A stretch of 64,000 nt of DNA from Porodaedalea pini (taxonomy: Eukaryota > Basidiomycota > Agaricomycetes > Hymenochaetales > Hymenochaetaceae), in NCBI GenBank assembly GCA_002794775.1, contig NBAY01000054.1:1-64000 (forward strand), read 5' to 3'. Shown here piece by piece: positions 35,820 through 48,200 of the stretch. Within the stretch, counting starts at the first letter, position 1; every line of letters begins with the position of its first letter. Both the position numbers and the translations under genes were made by a program. The notes below the pieces were generated by a model that did not search any database, had not been told where the DNA came from, and saw only the letters and a program-made list of their open reading frames with translations.

Positions 35820-37975
35820 CTTAGATCGGCTCCACTATCAGTCCACCCGATGTCCCTTCGTGCAGCATGTCCATTGGTACCAACTGTATCGCGTGCTCGT
35901 CCGAGCTCGTATGCCGACTTTCCCTGTAATCCATATGTATGCAGAGTATCATGGGCTTCACCACTGTTAGCATCAAGTACGACGCACGCGTAGGGAATGT
36001 GCCCAGCAGCGAGCTCGAACAGTCGCATGTACTCAGTCATATCATGCTCAGAAGGGATGGCACGCATTCCAAAAAGCGTCTTTATCGAAGTCGCACACCG
36101 TCTTACTCGATTACTTGCTCAAGTACAAGATAAGCGAGAGCCCGACGAACATCAAGATGTTGGAGGAAGTCTGTCATTGTGTGCTGGAGATCGACGAGGA
36201 GCAGATTAAGATACTCTACAACAAGATTATTGAGTTCAAGCCTGACCTAATCTTCACTAAGAAGGGCATTGCACAGCATTACTTGCTTAAGGGGACATCA
36301 CCGGATTGCAATGCGTACAGTACACCAGTCGGACATCGCGCGCACTGTCTGCATAACAGTCCTGAATCATGTAGAGGATCTGCAGGAGTCAGACGTCGGC
36401 GCGAATTGTAGGTTCATAATATGTATCGAGAAGATCGGTGATGAGAATTTACCTTCATCGCCAAGTGCGGGTTGCTTTAAGGTGTGCAAAATCCTGTGCG
36501 GACTATCGAAGGACATTCTGAACGAGATCGAACGCAACCTCACAGACGCGATGGCCAACGCGCAATGCGGTCTTCGACCCGCGCCTCGCTCTTGAAGGCG
36601 GTGCAACGAAGATGGTAATCAGTGTCGCGCAGCACCGTCGCCGTGCTAGGTCTACTATCCCGTGCAGTTGCGGATGCGAAGGAGGTCATTCGGCGCGTGT
36701 CATGCAGTGCAGAACGCCGGTGGGAACGCAAATAGGGTACTGACTTACAGCCATTTTCATAAGTCCTGCGACACGTGCATGTCACGTGAAATGAGCCGCG
36801 GCTGAGCCGAAATGTCGAAAAATTAGAATGAATGCCTATTTTCTCTGTGAATTCTGCACAGTACCTGCTCATTAAGTACTCAAAAAAAAGGCACGGTTCT
36901 CAGGAGCAGAAATATGTAAAATATGGAGCAATACATTGACTGTGTAGGTAGTTGGAGATCAAACAAGTGCAGCTGGTCTGTTCTCTCACACATTTCCACT
37001 GAGATTCAAAAATTATGGCTCCCCTACATCTACCTATAAAATTCTTTCCTGTGTCTGTAAATTAAGTATATGACTATACCAACATCTCCTGCAAGTTTGA
37101 AGCCAATCCATTCAGTATTCATGGTGCAGCAGCAAGATTTGTGTTCCACTTCAAGCTCTTTCCACCCTCCTTTTCTCACAACAGGTCTTGCAGAGTAGAA
37201 CACAAATCTTGCTGCTGCACCATGAATACTGAATGGATTGGCTTCAAACTTGCAGGAGATGTTGGTATAGTCATATACTTAATTTACAGTCACAGGAAAG
37301 AATTTTATAGGTAGATGTAGGGGAGCCATAATTTTTGAATCTCAGTGGAAATGTGTGAGAGAACAGACCAGCTGCACTTGTTTGATCTCCAACTGCCTAC
37401 ACAGTCAATGTATTGCTCCATATTTTACATATTTCTGCTCCTGAGAACTGTGCCTTTTTTTTTTGAGTACTTAATGAGCAGGTGCTGTGCAGAATTCACA
37501 GAGAAAATAGGCATTCATTCTAATTTTTCGACATTTCGGCTCAGCCGCGGCTCATTTCACGTGACATGCACGTGTCGCAGGACTTATGAAAATGGCTGTA
37601 ACTACGGGTACGTGAATCTCTGTTCATCAAACAGTAACTTTCTCTTATTCATTGGATATCTAGGTAACGCACATCACTGGTGAGTACTGTTAGGGCATCA
37701 CTGGTGACCTGGGAAAGATTGTCGACATTGAGGTTATGTGGCCTGTATGAGTCCACTGGCATGAAGGCTCGTGCTCCAGACACTTGTCAGTCCAAGTTCT
37801 TTATTTTCTTCTTAGTCACTTCCTGGGTCCAAATTTCAGGACTGCCGTCGAGGCGGCTCGCATGCTCTTGCGCGTCAACGGTGTTACGCAGGCTGTACAA
37901 CGAGCGGAGCAGCAGGGGGCAAGTTGCACCACCGAAGGAGATGGAGGGTGATTGTCAACTGGATGACATTGGCCA
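35820..37975 (+). pseudogene. CCT3 (TRiC/CCT chaperonin gamma subunit) pseudogene, interrupted by MITE
   Basis: A fragment of the cytosolic chaperonin gamma subunit. Blocks in order: SIGTNCIACSSELVCRLSL (about 35871), FTTVSIKYDARVGNVPSSEL (about 35955-36013), LKYKISESPTNIKMLEEV (about 36115), IIEFKPDLIFTKKGIAQHYL (about 36220-36290), GLSKDILNEIERNLTDAM (about 36500-36553) and VQNAGGNANRVLT, at which point MITE copy 2 is inserted (36748-37598). After it come TGDLGKIVDI (about 37703), GLYESTGMKA and RTAVEAARMLLRVNGVTQAV (about 37845-37900). Frames shift several times and the N-terminal ATP-binding part is absent. An intron-like gap (about 37798-37840, ending TTTCAG) is retained. CCT3 is essential, so an intact copy must exist elsewhere. 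Confidence 0.85.
36748..37598. mobile_element. Foldback MITE, copy 2, inside CCT3 pseudogene
   Basis: An 851-bp near-perfect palindrome, the sister of copy 1 at 28744-29590, with the same terminal CAGCCATTTTCATAAG and TA at each border (36746-36747 and 37599-37600). The central spacer (about 37147-37197) reads as the reverse complement of that in copy 1. It interrupts the CCT3 remnant directly after NAGGNANRVLT; coding similarity (LR) resumes just after the right border. Open frames inside the arms recur in both copies but are simply arm sequence. Confidence 0.88.
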
Positions 37976-38741
37976 AGACTGACTCCCTGGGAGACGGGGT
38001 GTAACACACATATATAAGTCTGCTATAAGTAGACCCTTGTATATTATCGCATTTGCAAGCGGCAATGGACGACAGGTATACTACTCAAAATTGACTGCAA
38101 GGCGAAAAGGTGATGCATAGGTTGTCATAGTAAGAGGTGCTCTGCTGAGTACTACAAAGGATCTGTGATTCACTATAAAGTGTAGTAAAGTGGCTATGGG
38201 ATACTATGATGGAATGTATAGTCAAAGACATACATTCCGGAGAGCACAGCCTCCTTCCATGTTCTGTGCAACCGAGCCACAATTCTAAAAGCGCAACTGC
38301 ATCTGCTACGTTAATGGCACTCGCCAAACGCACAGAAAGCGCAAGCTATGCAATGCCAGTGGACATGTGGCAGGCTGGCGCAATCTGGCCATATCATCTA
38401 AATGTGTCCTGAATAAAGATGGGCTAAGGCGGTAATTTGAATTAGGTCTTTGCTGTAGTATGTAAAATGGTCTATAGTTGTCGTGCGCAGCCAACGATGC
38501 ACATGATTTGTTGTGTCTAACAGACAAAACTAATGCTAGAACTGAAACACGATGTGAAGAGAAGGGAGCACGTGATAGGATATGTAGGGTGATAGTACAT
38601 GAATGCGGACGGACGGCGTTGACAAATCAAAGATAGGGAGAGAGGCGAGAGGCGAGAGGCGAGAAACAACAGGAAATGAAGACTAGAAAGGTCATTTGGC
38701 CAAAAGCAAAGGCCTTTAACAATAGTTGCCTTCTCCTTCCC
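37976..38741. other. Intergenic, includes GAGGCGA microsatellite
   Basis: No gene recognised. A short tandem of GAGGCGA units lies at about 38642-38663. Confidence 0.5.
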
Positions 38742-40780
38742 CTAGTCCCTGTCCTTCTGTGGTTCGCTACCTGTGACAGAAGACAGTAGCTGCGCGTTCC
38801 CAGCGACGTAGTCCATATCCGTTCTTAACGGATAACGCTGGAGCGTCGTCGGCTTTCCCGACTGCCTATTTTTCGCTCGGTCGTACATGTTCACAACCAT
38901 CGTCACGAATGGCGTCGCTAAGTCCTTGAGCTCCTGCTGTGGGCCACGCCACAAGGAAGTCGACTGCATGAGGAACATGAGCCAAACTGTCAAGAATAGA
39001 GAGCTTAACGAAGTGCCTACGTTGAGTCCTACTGCATTGGAGAGTGGGGCTCGAGCCGAGAGCGGATCAGAACTGTGTTTCTCATGGGACGCGTTGACGT
39101 GAGGGCCCGATCTTGTCGCCTGAGACGAGGTAATTAAATATCAACTAACAAGCTCAAAAATGTTCCCGTAGTAGAGACGGCACTTACTTGAACGACTGAA
39201 GCCACCGAGTTGCTCAAGATGGTACGGAACGGACGGCGTTGGGACCTAGACGTAGAAGAGAGTTTTCCTTGAAAAAAGACCGGCATTGCTAAATCGAATG
39301 CACCGGATAATGTAGCAGACACAATCTCCGGACTATGCTCTGTCGTCTTCGAGTCAATCTTCTTCAGTTTGTCTGAAGCATGAGCCTCCTTTTTCTTGAC
39401 GGAAGCCTCATTCATGAGCTGCTCGAGGGGCTGGTCTGCGATAATTGCCTGGGAACCGGGACAATCTTCTGCCAGAATGGGCTTGGGAGCGACTTGGAGT
39501 TGCGTTCGACTCGAAGAGTTTGGAGTGTCAGCCTTCATTGATGTATCAAGCGTATGACTAGATGTCTCTGCTGCGAAAGGCGTCGAGCTTGGCAAGGAAG
39601 GTTGAGACAGCATGAAGAGCTTCTTGCCCAGCTCGCTTCCATCAATGGACGTTGCATCACTATATTCCTGAGGCAACACCAGTGGACAACCTGACAAGCC
39701 TACGTTGCTCGAAGCGGCTGCTGGAGTTGTGGATGAATGAGGAGAAGAGAGCTCTATTTTTACCTCGTCATTTGTTTCTCGGCTTTGTGTTGTTGGCAGC
39801 GTCGCCAAATAGCTTGTGGCTGAGACTGCACAGACGCCTTCTTCCAGCGGATAGTTGGTAATATGAATACGCCGCTCGCTTTCCTTCAAGGACTTGCCAT
39901 TGGTACCAGCCAACCAAGGTGCAACCACTCGCAGATAGAACTTGCGGAAAAGTAGAAAAAGCAGTGCGTAACCTATGCAGAGGTTCACTTCCGTCAGAAT
40001 TTTGACTGTCTGTATCTGAGTCCCAGAGTGTGTGCTTGAGTAAAGTGGCTGGCCACTAACAATCGACAAAGTAGGGACTAATATTTGATTAGACATTATT
40101 TGTAGCGCTTCAGAACCCACGTGCTCACTGGACGTCAGAGGAGATGTAGAAAAATGCTCCTGGTTCAGCTTCACGAAGCTTGATGCTGTCACCATAGAGA
40201 TGATCCCCGTCTCATTTCCTAGGTTGCCCGACGAAGCTGAACAGGTAGCGGCAGGTAAGGGTGGCACGGGCTTCTCATCCAAACGACACCTCTCGGTGTA
40301 GGATGGCCTCTGATAACGCAATAAGACAAGAACGGTTTCCATATACCCACAAGAGTAGATACGTACAAAGGTGAAAGGAGGCCATTCAGAACCGGCACCC
40401 TCGTCATCGCCCTCCACAGCCACTTCCTCCTGCAGGATCGTTTGCCCTTTCAGAATGACCTGAAATGCGTATCGAAAGACATCTCGCATGTAGCCGATGC
40501 TGTCGGACCACGTCTGCTTGTCCCGGAGACGGCGGAGAAGATCTTTCGATGAAAATTCTGCTTGAGCAGCCTGGATAACAGCGTGCCACTGACGGCATTC
40601 TTCGACACCGGCATTGATTCCCGTCTTCACAAAGAGAGCGCAACGAGTGAGGAACTTCATTTTTATAAAGGTAAAGAGTTGAGATAGTGGTGCGACAATC
40701 GAGGGTATCGCAGCAGATGTCGAGCACGATGTTGTAGTTGAAAGGAGGGAGATAAGTTCGGTTCCATGCGTCAAGGACAT
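38742..40780 (-). CDS. Membrane-anchored Ser/Thr-rich protein of unknown function
   Basis: Family not recognised. The start at 40780 gives MSLTHGTELISLLSTTT. The first long exon runs to 39188. An in-frame 57-bp segment at about 40311-40367 (GTACGTA to ATCAG) is probably an intron. A second intron (39120-39187, GTAAGT to CTCAG) leads to a last exon at 39119-38742 that begins in phase and ends KDRD with a stop. The predicted product is about 637 aa. The N-terminal third is helical (EECRQWHAVIQAAQAEFSSK; DLLRRLRDKQTW). A hydrophobic stretch, NLCIGYALLFLLFRKFYL, sits mid-protein. A long Ser/Thr/Pro-rich region probably is disordered, and a second hydrophobic segment SLSSLFLTVWLMFLMQ lies near the C-terminus. 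No frame damage is seen. It may be a two-anchor organelle-membrane protein, but that is inference. Confidence 0.7.
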
Positions 40781-42599
40781 GGCCGGATTTGATAGTAACC
40801 ACGTGATACTGTAGTTAGCTTGCAGTCACCCTCTATTAATTCGTTACCGCCATCTACGACCTGTGCAGTTGTTTTCGACAAAAAGGTGCATCCATGTGCA
40901 AGTCAGTTGCTGGCTCAGCTTTGCCGAATTTTCAGGAAGGATCTCAGTAAACATATTTCCTACACAATAGAGAACAACCACGCGCAGGACTGATAAACAA
41001 GCTTACTGAGGCGCGTTTCGATGGAAGAAAAGTGAATGACGAAAATTTAAAAGGCTCTTGAAGGTGCGTCCCTCTGTAAAGCCTGTAGTGTGGCGACTCG
41101 GACACATCTAGTATTTATAAAGAAACTCGAAGACGTTCAGTAAAGCTAATCTTGAGTATGCTTGATTAACGTAGTAGAATTCTGCAGATGAGGCTTGTCT
41201 GTGACTGAATATCAAGCCCTACATGGCGAAGACCCGGATTGCACGCATGAGCGAATGAGAGTTGAACTACCAGGTGCAGCCTATTGATGATGTCAAGTCC
41301 TGAGCAATGTCGCATAATGAATTATTATCGTCGCTGGACAGAAGGGGCCACTCATTCAACAATCTGATCTTCCATGACAGTCTGAAATTGCTAACCTTGC
41401 TTCTCGCGAGCTTAAGGTCAGCTACACCAGTAGTGAGGACAGGCTCGGTACATGAGATCGAATTGAAGCGTTATCTCCGTTGAAGCTGAGTGCTCTTGAC
41501 CCCTGACAACAACCAAGTTAGAGACGAGATGGCCCGGGAGAGGGAAGTAAGGAAGTGTTCATGTAGACGGTGGAGCTCAAATAAGACGAAGTTCTCGGGC
41601 ATTCAGTCTTGCGTAGAGCTAAAACACGGCAGATCCCAAGATAAGACTTAAGCTCAGAAGGTGTTAGTTCAGGCTTAGCTGATGATAGCTCGACAAAGGC
41701 GAAGGCTGCCGCAAACCGTTGGAGAGGGGAAATTACCTGTATGCGCATAGCACGACGTACCATCCCCTTCGGTTATGTAGTAGCAAAAGACGGGATAACG
41801 AAGAGAAAGGAAGGATATGGGCGTGCCGATGAGAAGAAGCCCTCAGTTTGTCGCATGTGGCTTCTTGTTGCAAAAAGGCACATAAATGAAATGCTCACCG
41901 TCGCCCAACTAACTAAGAAACCAGAGTGAAACTTCTCCGTAAGACGTTCGATAATCTTCGATAAAATTCAATCAAGCTTTGCATTAGGATCGACCGCCAT
42001 GCATTGACAGAGAAGACGAAGATCTCGAGGAGGCTTTCATGTCAGACGTAACCCAAAGCACGCGCGTCGACCAGCAAGGCGTCCAGTTCTCCAGAAACAG
42101 TCAGCGACCTGTGCTTGAAAAGCAGAATCCAGAGACTTTGGGGACAACGCCTAGAAGGACGAGTGCCAAGAGCGCTTCCGGTTGACTCCAAGTGAGTAAA
42201 ATTTTATTGGCCTCATTCCCACGCTTCACGCCAGGGCCGGTTTATTGAACTCTGCTTGCTTGCTCTGTCATTCGAAACAACTCTCGCCACTCTAGTTATC
42301 TGGCGGAGACCGCACGTGTGCGATATAGAATGAAGTAACAAAGGAATGAGTATCATCGCACATTTTTCAAAGAGGCTGAAAGCAGCTGACCAGACTTTTT
42401 CTTTTTCTGTGCTCTGTGTTTTCCACAGCTGCCTGTGATGATGTACAACAGCCAATATCAACCTACCAAACAGAAGACAAGATAGAGTCTGAAGTGTTCA
42501 AACTGCATATTGGTGAGCATCTTTGACCATTTCCTAATCTGGGCTCTCTGCATGTCTTCTCATCTACGGCAATTGAAGAGAGCGTCGAGGCGTCATACT
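40781..42599. other. Intergenic, no gene recognised
   Basis: Only short frames without recognisable motifs (for example 41518-41763 minus, 41741-41929 plus). I see nothing else to name. Confidence 0.5.
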
Positions 42600-45060
42600 C
42601 TTCATCATGTCAAGACTGGAGCTATTTATTGAGGGTCATGAAAATGTCGCGCAGACATATGAAGATACTATGAAGGCTTTAGGTTGTAGGCTGCTAGATA
42701 GAGACAACTTAATGCCAGTGAGTGCAAGCTTTGTTATGAAACTCACGCCAAAATGGGACACGTCGCCTAAACAACTTATATGCACAGGACCAAGAACCGC
42801 CATTTAGTGCTGATTACAAGCAACTTCTGGAACAACTACAGAGTCTGGATGACCACCTTGCTCTTCATACCTTTTTTGCTGCGGACAATCTCGGGATCAA
42901 GGATTGGATATTCCCTGAGAGGCAAGTTGTCTGTTCTAAGGTCTTTTGCTGCCATTGTAACATCCATTAAAGCCATGGGAAAGTCAAAGAATGGTGATTT
43001 TCCTCATTGAATCGGTGGTTCTCATGCCTCAAAAGTCTTGAATCTACTTCAAGCGCATGGCTATACAATGTACGCCGCGCTCAACTATAACCACATAAAC
43101 ATCAGTTTAATTTCTTTACGAGTGAGAAAGAGAATAATAGCGCTGCATTGCTCGGACTGCATCTCACAGATGCTGTTCAAGGCTAGGTCGTGACTCGTTT
43201 CCCTCCAGAGCCTAGCGGATAATTACATATTGGTCACATTAAAGCCACTATGTTGAACGATTACTTTGCCCATCGTTATGGAGGGTGGCTGGTAGTTCGG
43301 TTCGACGATAGCAACCCTACAAAGGAGAAGGTGCATATTCAAGCTTGTATATACTGTGAACGACATTGATCTTGTATAGGAGGAATATGAGCACACAATG
43401 CTCAACAATCTCGAGGAGCTCAGTGTCCACAGTGACGTTATCAGTCATAGCTCTGATTACTCCTTGCATCTGTACATGTTCATAGTCTAAATGATAAGGG
43501 ATGGGAAGGCATTCGTAGATGATACGGAAAGATCAACAGTAAGGGCAATTGCAGTCAGCACCAGCCGTTGTTTCGCTAACATTTCTTGTGAAGATGAAGG
43601 AGGAATGGAAGATGGGTACGGCCTCTGCAAGTAGAGACAGGCCCGTCGAAGATAATATCTTGATGGTCGATGCCATGAGAAATAGAACAGAAGTCGGCTC
43701 ACGTTGCTGCCTGCGGGCTAAGATCAGTGTCGATGATCAAAACAAGGCCATGCGCGACACAGTCATTTATCGATGCATAAACGCACCGCACCTGCATACG
43801 GCACACGTGTCGGTCTTTTCTGATAATGCATATGCTAATTGGTACTACAGACCCGCCTGGAAGATCTTTCCAACCTACGATTTTGCCTGTCCAATCATAG
43901 TTTCTTTGGAAGGGTCACTCATGCACTGCGTTCGAACGAATATCAAGATCGGAACGTCCAGTATCATTGTATGTTGAGCTCCCTTGGCCTAAGATCGGTC
44001 CATGCACGGGATTTCAGGTATTTTTTCCGTCCTCATCTTTCGCTTCAGCAAATGACTTGTCCCAATAATCGGTTGAACTTTGTTCATCCCTTTCTCTCTA
44101 AGCGAATGCTCCGAGATTGCTTAGACATTGGTCTAGCCACCGGATGGGATGACCCGAGATTTCCCACATTCCGAGGTTGGTACTCTGTTTTCTGCCTTTC
44201 GCGTGCTGCTAACTCAGGCAATTCAGGAATTCGCAGGCGCGGAATGACTGTAGAAGCATTCCGACAATTCATGTTGGCTCAAGAGGAAGATCGTTGATCC
44301 AGTTGCCGCCCCCCCCCTCCCCCCGCGTTTCTGGTCTATCCTAAAACAAAATTCGTGCGTTTTGCTAGGTCACGTCATGATAGCTCCTTACAGTGATAAG
44401 CTTATCAGTGCCCATGCATCCGTGCAAAGCATTTCTACGCAAAGCGTGAAAGTGATTCCGAGATACAAAAAGGCACCTCAATTAGAAGATCGACGGATTG
44501 TCTACTCAAACTGAGCAGGAGGATGCTAAACTTCTAGCGATAGGGGGAAGAGGTATACTAATCAATCTTCGAGATTTAGTTCCTTTATCAAGTTCTACTT
44601 GTAGATTGCTTTGACGAATTGGGGTGTCGCCACCGTTTTATCTGTTACAAAGGACACCTTAGGTATGGTGACAGGTGTAGCTGTTGGGCTTCGACCGAAT
44701 GGGGACATCAAATCTAGTCGAAAGATCACCTGGCTTGCAGATCCAGAACAGTCTATTGATCACCTAGCGGTCCCAATCGTCTTGCTCGACTACGAATCTC
44801 TTATCACGAAACCGAAACTGAATAAAGGAGAGCGAGCTATCGACTGGGCGAACCCTCGTACTGAGTTTTGTGAACTTGTTTGGGCCGATGGCAACGTTTT
44901 TTTCTCTCCGTAAAGGTGACATCATCCAGTTCTAATGGAGAGGATATCATGCTGTCGACTCTAATTTCGATCCTACCCTGCAAGATGCTACAAGGTTCAT
45001 TCGCATTTCTGACGGGAAAAGTAGCAGGGGTGACTCTCAGGACTCGACCTGCTCACCGTG
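42600..45060 (+). pseudogene. Cytosolic glutamyl-tRNA synthetase pseudogene
   Basis: A decayed class I aminoacyl-tRNA synthetase. The N-terminal GST-like domain is seen as LEQLQSLDDHLALHTFFAAD (about 42824-42883). The catalytic domain begins RFPPEPSG with a stop in place of Tyr, then [20 protein letters not shown] (about 43222-43281), which includes the HIGH signature. A spliced junction ([11 protein letters not shown], intron 43331-43378, EEYEHTML) retains an intron. Next are CLRAKISVDDQNKAMRDTVI, WKIFPTYDFACPI, EGVTHALRSNEYQDRNVQYH and LNFVHPFLSKRMLRDC (the KMSKS-equivalent region). GWDDPRFPTFRG and GIRRRGMTVEAFRQFMLAQ follow (to about 44280). The anticodon-binding beta-barrel part is at 44611-45050 (SSRKITWLADPEQS; VPIVLLDYESLITKPKL). 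Multiple frame changes and stops show it is dead. Retained introns argue for DNA-level duplication, not retrocopying. Confidence 0.87.
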
Positions 45061-46469
45061 ATTTAGAAATGGAGCAGTGTACGTTCCCGGAGAGGGCAGT
45101 CATGAACGAAACCAGGACGGTTGGTGATCTTGCGATGATGGCATGGGCATCTCTCAGAAGAGGTCGCAATTGTCAAGATAGAGACGTTTCTTCAAGAATT
45201 GCATGGGTATTTTTTTACATACATACAGACGACGCTCCAATATCAATGCGACATCGTCATCTGGCTGTGATCTGGGTTGCAGACAATAATGATATACCTG
45301 TCCAAACATCGTACGGTTCATACGGTGCACTGGTAAGAAAATTGAAGACGTTTGGGAAGCGATTTCTTGTTACAAAGTACACCTTAGATACATCCTGACA
45401 ACATATGTGTTTGCCTTGCATAGGTTGAGTCTGTAGTATGGAGCCAGGACTCCAGAACATAGACGAAGCGCAAAGTAAGAAGTCTTTAGCTAATCGTTTC
45501 GTCGGCCCAGGACAATTTGTCTTTGGCAACGAAGACGGTAAACAATATGGGCTTAGTCGTGGTTTTATCAACAAAGCTGACTCACCTAAATTATCGAATT
45601 GCATCTTTATAGTTGACGTTCCAGTCATCATCGGACCAGGCTGCCACTGTAGCATCATTTAGGTTCTTCTTCTGAGCAGTTATTTGATATTCCCGGATCC
45701 TAAAAACAGTATTGGCAACAAGACCTCGTTCGTAAAACTCTGCGGCGATACACGGCCCCGAAGGTTTCTCTGCATAGAGTGATCAGAGAGATGCTCGATG
45801 ATCGAAAGTGGGTCTGACAGAAACTCTCCGTTCGTGCGTGGGAGAATGTGGGAGAATGCCTAAAATAATATCGTACTCGTCTTCAAAATCCACCAAGCCT
45901 TCTTCATCCTGCCTTTGCGATCCGCGATAAAACAAGTATTCTCCCACACGGAAGACGACTCGCCTGTGGTTTTCCGTGTCGTACGTAACCGGAACGATTT
46001 CGCCTAATGTCTGAAGCCGATCCCTTGGGACATCAGGAAAAAGTCGCATGCCCTACATAGCCTTATATATTATATAAGATCGCGTAAGCCTTTTAGTCAT
46101 TATATAAGGTAATTATAAGACTTCAAAATGCATACAGACATGTTGTAGGCTTTATAATTATATACATTGAGTGTATAAGACATCTGTTTACATACAAGAG
46201 TTATGAAAATGTAATGCAACTCTTGTATAAAAAAAAGAGGGCAGACTGCTTGTTTGTAAAGCAAATTACAGACCGTTTAACTCTGATAAAGAAACTGAAG
46301 GACTAGTTGGTTCCTTCCAATTATACCATAAATTTGATAATGCTTCTAGAAGAGCTTCAGATGGATTCAATGATTAATATATGTAATAATAGGAGAATAT
46401 ATATATATATATATATAAGTGAGTTGTATGTCTTGTTTCACACATGTAAGTACTAAACAAGAGTGGCTT
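45061..46469. other. Unassigned region, AT-rich toward 46.4 kb
   Basis: Minus-strand segments at 45783-46049 (RRVVFRVGEYLFYRGSQRQD and following acidic residues) and about 45510-45720 (REYQITAQKKNLNDATVAAW) read coherently and may belong to one unknown spliced gene or relic. A plus-strand frame at 44880-45398 is less convincing. From about 46050 the sequence is AT-rich, with a (TA)n tract at about 46397-46418, and ends at the LTR. Confidence 0.35.
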
Positions 46470-47269
46470 TGTAGGGGTGCAGACTCTTCTAATCTGAAGG
46501 GCGATCTGGGCTAACACTCGTGTTCAACCCAAGGGGGACTGCGGTGACTCGGTATACTGAGAGGGACAACCTAAGTAGAGCAAGGTTTGAGATATGAAGA
46601 CTCAGCAATACAGATATGTGCGGGAATCCAGTTGGACCAAGACTCAGCTGAATAGGGTCGGCACTTTAGATAGTGGCTGGAACTTTTGGTGATTGGGTAT
46701 TGGAGTTCTGAGAGTCAGTGGTAAAGTCGGCGTGTATCATTTCAGAGTAAGAGTCAGGTGAATAGTGCGTAGAACTGCATGTAGTAGATTGCTGCTGTCT
46801 ATAGGTAGAGGGGGAACTTGCTTTTTTACTGCTTGAGCTACTGCAGTTTTATACTAAACTAGTGCAAGGAAAATGATCTAAGACTCGGCCGAGTCTGTGA
46901 GAGTAAATGTGAGAGTGAGTTGGTGACCGGCCTGCGCACATCATGCAGCCAATCGTCGCGGAGTGGTGTTGTAGAGTCCAACCTGCTTTCTAGTCTCCCA
47001 CTGCTGCACAGCCATATCCCACATCCTTGTCCTGTCCATCTGATTCCTTCTACCTGTGCCCATGAGAGTTGGTTGTCCATGTGCTGATCAACCTCGTATG
47101 GTATCCGTCCATCCAACCATGTCCATACCAAGAGTTATAATAAAGAGTTGGCTGCCAATTATGAATGAATAAAAGGTAACATTCGGCGGCTGGTAAAGGG
47201 TGTCAAAGGAGTAGTGTAATTGAAGGGAGAAAGACTCAGCCAGCACGTAGGCAATGGTTAATCGCTACA
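46470..47269 (-). repeat. LTR of Ty3/gypsy element, copy A (3' LTR)
   Basis: Starts TGTAGGGGTGCAGACTC and ends AATCGCTACA on the plus strand, so it has TG..CA ends in either orientation. It is homologous over its whole length to 57632-58490. On the minus strand it is preceded by a polypurine-tract-like TGGGAGA, which supports a minus-strand element with this as its 3' LTR. Confidence 0.8.
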
Positions 47270-47372
47270 TCTCCCAGGGGGCCAGAAAAAATGTTTGCAG
47301 TGTACATGAGAAGTGGGTGAATTGGAAATTAAAGAAAATGTAATGGGCGAGATTCAGTGCATTCTGTGGTAC

Positions 47373-47909
47373 TTAATGGTGTGATGACGAAGAAGAAGAG
47401 GTTGAAGGTTCACTGATCAATGCTGAGATTGCGCCCTGGAGTTTCATGATGTGTGCTATCTGCTGCATGACCGTGTCATGGAGGTTCTCGAGTTGGACTG
47501 ATGGGGCCGGATGGTGTATGCTCATCTGTAGGTCCAGGTGCCACAGGATGAGGTCATGTGTCACTGCTGAACATAGACGCTGATTGACCGGGAGTTCCAG
47601 TCCTTGGTTTATAACATATTTGGTGTGGTTGTTGATCAGGGTCAGTCAGGGTCAGTACTGGACATGGATCGCCATGTACAGGTGCAGGAAGAACTCGTGC
47701 ACCCTCATGCCAGGCTCGGCAATCGAGTGCCAGAAGTGCTGGTGAGATCCAGAGTGGTGTAGGATGTCCTTGAGAGTGGCCTGACATGAGTGATGGCATG
47801 CGACAGCGAGTGTGAACAATATTGACCAATTGTGAACTCCATGTATGTCATCCAGGCACAGAATCTGGTCATTATAGAAAGACTTGGTGTTGGTTCGGTC
47901 TGAGCGCAT
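47373..47909 (-). pseudogene. Gypsy accessory ORF-a, copy A
   Basis: A small ORF next to the 3' LTR. From the start (about 47909): FYNDQILCLDDIHGVHNWSI, HHSGSHQHFWHSIAEPGM, FLHLYMAIHVQY, and after a frame change LDLQMSIHHPAPSVQLENLH and a Ser-rich tail (EPSTSSSSSSHH). Copy B keeps the same order at 58596-59147. Function unknown; no motif recognised. Confidence 0.55.
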
Positions 47910-48200
47910 GGTCGGCGCAGGGTAGGTATTGAAAAAAAGGGTGGATTATTTGAAGGAGGGGCATATTGTAGAATGAGTGCTGGGGAATGAGCAAAGGGGG
48001 AAAGGGGATTTTTATAGAGGCTCGAGATTATTTGTTAGTGCGATGTTCAGTGTAAAAAAATTTCTTGGGTGGAGAGGAAAATAGAATGGAGAAAAGCAGT
48101 GTCTATGGCTACATGAAATGGGATTTATGATATTAAATGGAAAATGGAAGGGAATCTATTTTTGTCTAATGTAGCATGAGGCAAATAAAACAAGGGGGTT

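Noticed and set aside
35795..36067. Minus-strand open frame of 90 aa
   Set aside because: It is antisense to clear CCT3-derived sequence on the plus strand.
36540..37683. Two open frames with the same start (MSRYCAEF / MSRCCAEF) on opposite strands
   Set aside because: They are the same MITE arm read from both sides of the palindrome; they have no domain and extend into unrelated flanks.
44309..44326. C-rich tract as a regulatory element
   Set aside because: It is a simple homopolymer run inside the dead GluRS copy; nothing else supports a role.
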